Assembly: GCA_036265615.1 (NCBI GenBank)
Contig: DATAOT010000057.1
Coordinates: forward strand, 1 to 5,579
Direction of reading: 5' to 3'
DNA from: DATAFF01 sp036265615
GTDB taxonomy: Bacteria; Pseudomonadota; Alphaproteobacteria; Rhizobiales; Aestuariivirgaceae
DNA length: 5,579 nt
Below the pieces are notes generated by a model. The model was not told the DNA's origin, ran no database searches, and saw only the letters and a list, made by a program, of their open reading frames with translations. Made by a program: the position numbers and the translations under genes. Shown here in pieces: positions 1 through 3,231 of the stretch. Position 1 is the stretch's first letter. The number at the start of each line of letters is the position of its first letter.

Positions 1-123
1 ACGGAAGAGGAAATTCGCGCTGCCCACCGCCGGATGATGAAGAATTACCATCCCGACCATGGCGGCTCGGACTATCTCGCAGCCAAGATCAACCAGGCCA
101 AGGACGTCCTGCTCGGCGTGTGA
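1..123 (+). CDS. J-domain (DnaJ/Tim14-like) co-chaperone, 3' end only
   Basis: Frame 1 is open from the window edge to TGA at 121-123 and gives the last 40 residues of a protein whose start lies outside. It contains NYHPDHGG, with the invariant J-domain HPD tripeptide at fragment residues 17-19. Before it lies a helix II-like segment (EEEIRAAHRRMMK) and after it a helix III-like segment (SDYLAAKINQAKDVLL). HPD stimulates ATP hydrolysis by an Hsp70 partner, so the protein is a DnaK co-chaperone. The J domain ends right at the C-terminus, as in alphaproteobacterial Tim14/Pam18-like proteins that have an N-terminal membrane anchor, and unlike DnaJ itself, where the J domain is N-terminal. The membrane anchor is inferred because that part is not in the window. 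The gene converges on the carboxypeptidase gene. The family call is firm; the subfamily is tentative. Confidence 0.85.
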   Translation, partial: TEEEIRAAHRRMMKNYHPDHGGSDYLAAKINQAKDVLLGV

Positions 124-140
124 CAATTCTTTCCCCCTTC

Positions 141-164
141 ATGGCCGGCCGCCGAGCCGGCCAT
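141..164. repeat. REP-like palindrome, copy 1
   Basis: The perfect 9-bp arms ATGGCCGGC (141-149) and GCCGGCCAT (156-164) enclose a 6-nt loop. It lies 17 nt after the stop of the J-domain gene, between two convergent genes. No T-run follows on either strand, so it is not a canonical intrinsic terminator, though the stem could protect mRNA 3' ends or assist termination. Its flanks (CCCTTC before, CC after) resemble the reverse complement of copy 2. Confidence 0.7.
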
Positions 165-189
165 CCAGGGATGTCAACGCAAAGACCGG

Positions 190-212
190 ATGGCCGGGTC
201 AAGCCCGGCCAT
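190..212. repeat. REP-like palindrome, copy 2, inverted relative to copy 1
   Basis: The perfect 9-bp arms ATGGCCGGG (190-198) and CCCGGCCAT (204-212) enclose TCAAG. Read on the minus strand it is CCCTC-ATGGCCGGG-CTTGA-CCCGGCCAT-CC. This matches the flanks and arms of copy 1, so the two form a head-to-head pair about 50 bp apart. From memory, palindromes of this type (ATGGCCGGG, short loop, CCCGGCCAT) recur between genes in Hyphomicrobiales genomes; I cannot count copies here. On the minus strand the stem is followed by CCGGTCTTT, a weak T-tract at best, so any terminator role for the carboxypeptidase gene is uncertain. Confidence 0.7.
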
Positions 213-238
213 GAGGGAAACTGAAATCGTTCTGTGCT

Positions 239-1984
239 CTAAGTGCGGGGCGCCAGCGGGAAGCAGCCGACACCCTTGCGGGTCAGCCGTTTGCAGGCTT
301 CGCGCGCCTGGTCTTCGTTGAAACCCGAGAACCGCGCCCGGAAGATCGTCTGATTGCCCCGGCTCACCGCCATTGTGAAGGGGGCCTTGCCCTGCAGGAG
401 ATCGGCAGCCGCCGCCTGAGCGGCGTCGATGCGTTCCTGCGCCGCATCCGATGTCGGAAAGGCGCCGATCTGGATGTTCCAGGTGACGGCATGGGCCGAG
501 AGATCCGCCTCCTGCGTGCTCGTGAGGCTTGCCGGCTCGATGTTCGGCGCTGCGGCAAGCGATGCCCGGGCCGGCTTGACCGCGACGATGGCCTTGGTCA
601 CGGCGGCGGGCGGGGGCGGGGGCGCCGCCTGGCGCATGACGAACAGGCTGTCGCTCTTGCCGGTCGAGGTCGCATCCTCGTTCGGATCGATGGGGGAGAG
701 CCCGGCGACGCCCGGATCGGGATGAGTGGAGGTATCATCGCCGGGACGGACCGGCGGTGCCGACTGCGGGTCAGGCGCCGCTTCCCTCTGTTGCGGCGCC
801 GGTCGAGCCGCCAGCTCGATCGGCTGTGGCAGCGTCTCGGACGGCCGGCTGACCTCCTCGCCGCCCGGTCGATCGGCGACATTCGCCGCATCCTGTGCAT
901 CGGCTTCCTCGTCGTCACCGGAATCGGCTGCGACCTCCGCCGGGACCAGCTTCATGTCCGGCTCCTCGGTCTCGGGCTTCGGCTTTGGCACCGGCACCCC
1001 GGCAAGTCGCGTCTTGCCCGCCGGCTTGTCATTATCGCCGGCGCCCGCGGCAACAGCCGCGGCGTAACCTGGCGGCCGGCCGGCCGCCAGCGCGATGAGC
1101 TTGCCCTTGCCGGCCTTGGGGAAGGCGCTCTCCAGCATGGCAGCCATGTAGCGATTGCGGGCGCCGCCCGAGGCACCGCCCATCACGGCGCCGACAAGCC
1201 GCTTGCCGTCGCGTCCGGCCGACGTCACGAGGTTGAAGCCGGACGCCCGCGTGTAGCCGGTCTTGATGCCGTCAACGCCGCGCATGCGGCCGAGCAGGCG
1301 GTTGTGCGTCCGCACCACCCGCCCGGCGAAGGTGAAGGACGGGCGGGCGAAATAGGTGAATTCCTTCGGAAAATCCCGCTGCAGCCTGAGACCGAGGGTT
1401 GCCATGTCGCGCGCCGTGGTGCGCTGCTGCAGGTCGGGCAGGCCGGAGGCATTGCGGAACGTCGTCCGCGTCATCCCGATCGACCGCGCCGTGCGGGTCA
1501 TGCGCTCGGCGAACTTCGCTTCCGAGCCGCCGAGGTTCTCGGCAATGGTTACCGCTACGTCGTTTGCCGATTTTGTCACCAGGGCCAGAATGGCGTCCTC
1601 GGCCCGGATGGTCTGGCCCGGCTTCAGGCCGAGCTTGGAGGGCGCCTGCGATGCGGCATGGGCCGAAACGGTGAACCGCGAATTCGTGGTGATCTTGCCG
1701 GCCTCGAGGTCCTGGAACAGGAGATAGAGGGTCATCATCTTGGTGAGCGAGGCCGGATAGCGCGGCTCGTCGGGCGAGCGCTCGTAGATCGACTTGCCGG
1801 AATATGCATCGATGGCGATGGCCGAGAAGGGTGGCTTGTAGGCGGCCGGTCTCGATCGGGCCGCCGCCGGCTCGGCCGTCATGCCTGCCGCCACGGCAAG
1901 TGCCGGGAGAATTGCCAGAGCGCGTGCCGTGCGCCGCGCCACGCAGCGCCCGAATGATGACGCGCACACCATCACCAGCACCAC
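239..1984 (-). CDS. Exported D-alanyl-D-alanine carboxypeptidase (peptidase S11) with C-terminal SPOR domain
   Basis: This is a 581-aa penicillin-binding protein of the DacA/DacF (PBP5-like) family, which removes the terminal D-Ala from peptidoglycan stem peptides in the periplasm. Residues 17-43 form a Sec-type signal peptide (RR..., hydrophobic 22-34, likely cleavage near AAA-RS at 42-43). All three catalytic motifs are present: SLTK at 79-82 (nucleophile Ser79, Lys82), SAN at 139-141 and KTG at 241-243. The catalytic domain ends near residue 295. No PBP5_C beta-domain or amphipathic anchor helix follows. Instead there is a ~200-residue Pro/Ala/Asp/Glu-rich, probably disordered linker (including five prolines at 455-459) and then a SPOR domain at about 500-578 (WNIQIGAF to GVGCF), which binds denuded septal glycan. 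The GTG start at 1984 is favoured by a well-spaced Shine-Dalgarno. GTG at 1942 (residue 15) would give a more typical short signal peptide and remains possible. The symbol is left blank because dacA, dacC and dacF are used inconsistently for this architecture. Confidence 0.95.
   Translation of the reverse strand: MVLVMVCASSFGRCVARRTARALAILPALAVAAGMTAEPAAARSRPAAYKPPFSAIAIDAYSGKSIYERSPDEPRYPASLTKMMTLYLLFQDLEAGKITTNSRFTVSAHAASQAPSKLGLKPGQTIRAEDAILALVTKSANDVAVTIAENLGGSEAKFAERMTRTARSIGMTRTTFRNASGLPDLQQRTTARDMATLGLRLQRDFPKEFTYFARPSFTFAGRVVRTHNRLLGRMRGVDGIKTGYTRASGFNLVTSAGRDGKRLVGAVMGGASGGARNRYMAAMLESAFPKAGKGKLIALAAGRPPGYAAAVAAGAGDNDKPAGKTRLAGVPVPKPKPETEEPDMKLVPAEVAADSGDDEEADAQDAANVADRPGGEEVSRPSETLPQPIELAARPAPQQREAAPDPQSAPPVRPGDDTSTHPDPGVAGLSPIDPNEDATSTGKSDSLFVMRQAAPPPPPAAVTKAIVAVKPARASLAAAPNIEPASLTSTQEADLSAHAVTWNIQIGAFPTSDAAQERIDAAQAAAADLLQGKAPFTMAVSRGNQTIFRARFSGFNEDQAREACKRLTRKGVGCFPLAPRT
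1069..1090. repeat. Perfect 22-bp palindrome inside the carboxypeptidase gene
   Basis: The arm CTGGCGGCCGG (1069-1079) is followed directly by its exact reverse complement (1080-1090), with no spacer. It falls at about residues 299-306, just after the catalytic domain and at the start of the linker. A second hairpin (CCGCGGC, AACA loop, GCCGCGG) lies beside it at 1045-1062. It may be a chance product of GC-rich Ala/Gly/Pro coding sequence, but 11-bp perfect arms are long for that. Confidence 0.6.
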
Positions 1985-2255
1985 AAGATTCCTTCTGGTC
2001 CCCTCATGGCCTCGACCCCGAGCGAGGCGCTTACGTCGCCACCATCACCCTTGAGCGCTGGACAGTTGATGACACCCGATCAGCACGCAACAGACGACAG
2101 CCAAGCTTCGGAACAGCCTCCCGCTCTGTCCTGCAAATCAGCTTCGCAACTCATTCCTAACAAGACGTAAAAACCTTGGCCAATAAATGTCAGCCGTTTT
2201 CAGCATTAGTTCTGCAAATGAGGCCGGGGCGCCACATCGTCGCATATCGGACTTA
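1985..2255. other. Divergent intergenic region, no gene recognised
   Basis: About 270 bp lie between the carboxypeptidase start and the phasin promoter region. I find no convincing coding sequence on either strand, no intrinsic terminator and no RNA-gene signature. Base composition is less GC-rich at about 2155-2215 than in the flanking genes. The carboxypeptidase promoter must lie here or further right, reading leftwards, but no good paired -35/-10 is visible; the best candidates match only about half the consensus. The octamer CTGCAAAT occurs at 2131-2138 and again at 2212-2219, with no clear meaning. Confidence 0.5.
1990..1996 (-). promoter_or_regulatory. Shine-Dalgarno of the carboxypeptidase gene
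   Basis: Read on the minus strand, AGAAGGA is followed by the 5-nt spacer ATCTT and then GTG at 1984-1982. This placement decides for the GTG at 1984. The next GTG (1981) is also within reach, whereas the ATG at 1972 would lie 17 nt away and the GTG at 1942 has no comparable site. Confidence 0.7.
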
Positions 2256-2298
2256 TTGTGCACTGCAAAAACCCCTTGACGAAATTTTGTGCAATGCA
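2256..2298. promoter_or_regulatory. Two TGCA-N-TGCA palindromes over the phasin promoter (candidate PhaR-type operator)
   Basis: TTGTGCACTGCA (2256-2267) and TTGTGCAATGCA (2287-2298) differ at one base, each contains the 9-bp palindrome TGCA-N-TGCA, and their starts are 31 bp apart, about three helical turns. The first lies just upstream of the -35 element and the second fills the spacer between -35 and -10, an arrangement typical of a repressor site. PhaR (AniA) of alphaproteobacteria is known to bind TGC-rich sequences at phasin promoters and to be released by PHA. Assigning PhaR here is inference from the motif plus the downstream phasin gene; phaR is not in the window. Confidence 0.6.
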
Positions 2299-2305
2299 TT
2301 ATATC
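2276..2305 (+). promoter_or_regulatory. Sigma70-like promoter of the phasin gene
   Basis: A -35 element TTGACG (2276-2281, five of six consensus bases) is followed 18 bp later by TATATC (2300-2305), or 17 bp later by TTATAT (2299-2304). The local sequence is AT-rich compared with the surroundings. Predicted transcription starts near 2311-2313, giving a leader of about 48 nt. A TGCA-N-TGCA palindrome occupies the spacer, so binding there should compete with RNA polymerase. Confidence 0.65.
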
Positions 2306-2310
2306 CTCCA

Positions 2311-2337
2311 CAGACCCGGAGGTGGTATTCCGGTCTG
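2311..2337 (+). other. Stem-loop at the predicted 5' end of the phasin mRNA
   Basis: CAGACC (2311-2316) pairs with GGTCTG (2332-2337), and GG (2318-2319) pairs with CC (2330-2331) across a single bulged C. The loop is about 10 nt. The stem begins at the predicted transcription start and ends 8 nt before the Shine-Dalgarno. It could stabilise the transcript of a highly expressed gene; this is inference from pairing alone. Confidence 0.4.
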
Positions 2338-2345
2338 CCCCCAGC

Positions 2346-2350
2346 AGGAG
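2346..2350 (+). promoter_or_regulatory. Shine-Dalgarno of the phasin gene
   Basis: AGGAG lies 9 nt before ATG 2360. It fixes the start at MIKSFEDVQ and excludes the in-frame GTG at 2258, which lies upstream of the -35 element and inside the first TGCA-N-TGCA repeat. Confidence 0.75.
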
Positions 2351-2359
2351 AGTGTGACG

Positions 2360-2710
2360 ATGATTAAGTCGTTCGAGGACGTGCAGGACTATGGCAAGCA
2401 GGGCTTCGAGGCTTGGGTCGCCTCTGCCACCGCGATGACCAAGGGCTTCCAGGCTGTCGCCGCCGAGACTGCCGAATACTCGAAGAAGTCGTTCGAGAAG
2501 GGCACTGCGGCTCTGCAGGAAATGATGGCTGCCAAGTCTCTGGACCGCGCATTGGCCGTTCAGCAGGGCTTTGCCAAGGACGCTTACGAAGGCTTTGTCG
2601 GCCAGCTGAACAAGTTCGGCGAGCTTTACGCCGCGGCTGCCAAGGAGGCCTACAAGCCGTTCGAGGCGCAGATTGCCCAGCTCACCGGCAAGCCCGGCGC
2701 CCCGAAGTAA
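2360..2710 (+). CDS. Phasin (Phasin_2 family), PHA granule-associated protein
   Basis: This 116-aa protein is of the small phasin type common in Hyphomicrobiales. Phasins are amphipathic helical proteins that coat polyhydroxyalkanoate granules in the cytoplasm and control their size and number. Family features include the N-terminal FEDVQDYGKQGFEAW (5-19), the central ETAEYSKKSFEKGTAAL (36-52), AAKSLDRALAVQQGFAKDAYEGFVGQ (57-82) and the near-terminal LYAAAAKEAYKPFEAQI (89-105). There is no signal peptide or membrane segment, and nearly the whole chain is predicted to be helical, with a short KPGAPK tail. Start ATG 2360 is set by the Shine-Dalgarno at 2346-2350. The gene has its own promoter overlapped by two palindromic repeats and its own strong terminator, so it looks monocistronic and separately regulated from clpS-clpA. 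The symbol is left blank because alphaproteobacteria often have several phasin paralogues. Confidence 0.93.
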   Translation: MIKSFEDVQDYGKQGFEAWVASATAMTKGFQAVAAETAEYSKKSFEKGTAALQEMMAAKSLDRALAVQQGFAKDAYEGFVGQLNKFGELYAAAAKEAYKPFEAQIAQLTGKPGAPK

Positions 2711-2737
2711 GATAGCCTCGCCCGCCATCTATCGTGA

Positions 2738-2769
2738 CGCCCGGTCGGGAACCCCCGGCCGGGCGTTTT
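2738..2769 (+). terminator. Rho-independent terminator after the phasin gene
   Basis: The arms CGCCCGGTCGGG (2738-2749) and CCCGGCCGGGCG (2754-2765) form a 12-bp stem with one T-G wobble and an AACC loop, followed at once by TTTT (2766-2769). It lies 27 nt after the phasin stop. On the opposite strand no T-run follows, so it acts only on rightward transcription and separates the phasin from clpS. Confidence 0.9.
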
Positions 2770-2841
2770 GCATATTGGTCGCGGTCTCTTGATGATTGCG
2801 CCTCACGAAGTGAAAACCGTCTCCCCTCAGCGTAAGGAGCA

Positions 2842-2851
2842 CCTATATAAT
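2842..2851 (+). promoter_or_regulatory. Probable -10 element of the clpS-clpA promoter
   Basis: CCTATATAAT contains a perfect TATAAT (2846-2851) and also fits the CTATNT-type -10 of alphaproteobacterial heat-shock (RpoH) promoters. The -35 region about 17 bp upstream (near 2820-2828, CTCCCC) matches neither TTGACA nor CTTG, so the promoter is only half supported and its sigma factor is undecided. Transcription would start near 2858, leaving a leader of about 17 nt before ATG 2875. The upstream terminator makes a separate clpS promoter likely. Confidence 0.45.
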
Positions 2852-2874
2852 CGCCTCTCGGACCGAGCACGGGA

Positions 2875-3222
2875 ATGACGAGCAACGAACCGAACATGGC
2901 TGGCAAGGCTGGGCGACCGAGGGACGCCGGGCAGACGGGCGTCATAACCAGGACGGAACCGAAGACCAAGAAGCCCAGTCTCTACAAGGTGCTGTTGCTC
3001 AATGACGACTACACGCCCATGGAGTTCGTTGTTCACGTGCTCGAGCGGTTTTTCAACAAGGGGCGGGAAGAGGCCACACGAATCATGCTCCATGTGCACC
3101 AGCGGGGTATCGGCGTCTGTGGCGTTTACACCTACGAGGTGGCCGAAACGAAGGTCACCCAGGTGATGGACTTTGCACGGCAGCACCAGCATCCGCTACA
3201 GTGCACCATGGAAAAGGAGTAG
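2875..3222 (+). CDS. clpS: ATP-dependent Clp protease adaptor ClpS
   Basis: This 115-aa adaptor recognises N-degron substrates (bulky hydrophobic N-terminal residues) and hands them to the ClpA N-domain for degradation by ClpAP in the cytoplasm. The core from about residue 34 to the end aligns clearly with E. coli ClpS. SLYKVLLLNDDYTPMEFVV contains the binding-pocket residues Asn43, Asp44, Asp45 and the gating Met49 (E. coli N34, D35, D36, M40). His75 in MLHVHQRG corresponds to E. coli H66. CGVYTYEVAETKV and the end HPLQCTMEKE are also family signatures. Residues 1-33 form a polar flexible extension rich in Gly, Lys and Arg. ATG 2875 is only weakly supported by a ribosome-binding site (GAG at 2865-2867); ATG 2896 would give 108 aa and is not excluded. 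clpA follows after 9 nt, so the two are almost certainly co-transcribed. Confidence 0.97.
   Translation: MTSNEPNMAGKAGRPRDAGQTGVITRTEPKTKKPSLYKVLLLNDDYTPMEFVVHVLERFFNKGREEATRIMLHVHQRGIGVCGVYTYEVAETKVTQVMDFARQHQHPLQCTMEKE
3214..3219 (+). promoter_or_regulatory. Shine-Dalgarno of clpA, inside the end of clpS
   Basis: AAGGAG is formed by the last Lys-Glu codons of clpS and abuts its TAG stop. It lies 12 nt before GTG 3232, slightly longer than ideal. No other start codon in the clpA frame lies between the clpS stop and this GTG, so the site supports it and suggests translational coupling. Confidence 0.65.
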
Positions 3223-3231
3223 TCTCACCTC

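Noticed and set aside
141..212. Intrinsic terminators for the J-domain and carboxypeptidase genes
   Set aside because: The hairpins are strong, but neither is followed by a proper T-run in the required orientation, so they are listed as REP-like repeats.
491..1957. Long open frame on the plus strand (488 codons) opposite the carboxypeptidase gene
   Set aside because: It is antisense to a clearly real gene with all S11 motifs. The translation is Arg/Gly-rich low-complexity sequence without any family resemblance, as expected for a GC-rich shadow frame.
1964..1966. Cys7 of the carboxypeptidase as a lipoprotein attachment residue
   Set aside because: The preceding residues VMV do not fit a lipobox (no Gly/Ala/Ser at -1), and it lies before the hydrophobic segment.
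1804..2160. 118-codon plus-strand frame running into the intergenic region
   Set aside because: Its first half is antisense to the carboxypeptidase signal peptide and catalytic start. The second half has no homology signal and no ribosome-binding site was seen.
2131..2219. Repeated octamer CTGCAAAT (2131-2138 and 2212-2219) as operator half-sites
   Set aside because: The sites are 81 bp apart and lack the TGCA-N-TGCA symmetry. Two copies of an 8-mer are not enough evidence for a site.
2258..2359. Upstream GTG start that would extend the phasin by 34 residues
   Set aside because: The extension would begin upstream of the -35 element, inside the first TGCA-N-TGCA repeat. It has no phasin similarity, and the ATG at 2360 has a good Shine-Dalgarno.
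2138..2728. Minus-strand open frame (196 codons) covering the phasin gene
   Set aside because: It is antisense to the phasin, spans the phasin promoter, and has no recognisable family or credible ribosome-binding site.
2834..2839. AAGGAG upstream of clpS
   Set aside because: It is 35 nt before ATG 2875 with no start codon at a workable distance, and it lies upstream of the probable -10 element, so it would not be transcribed from that promoter.
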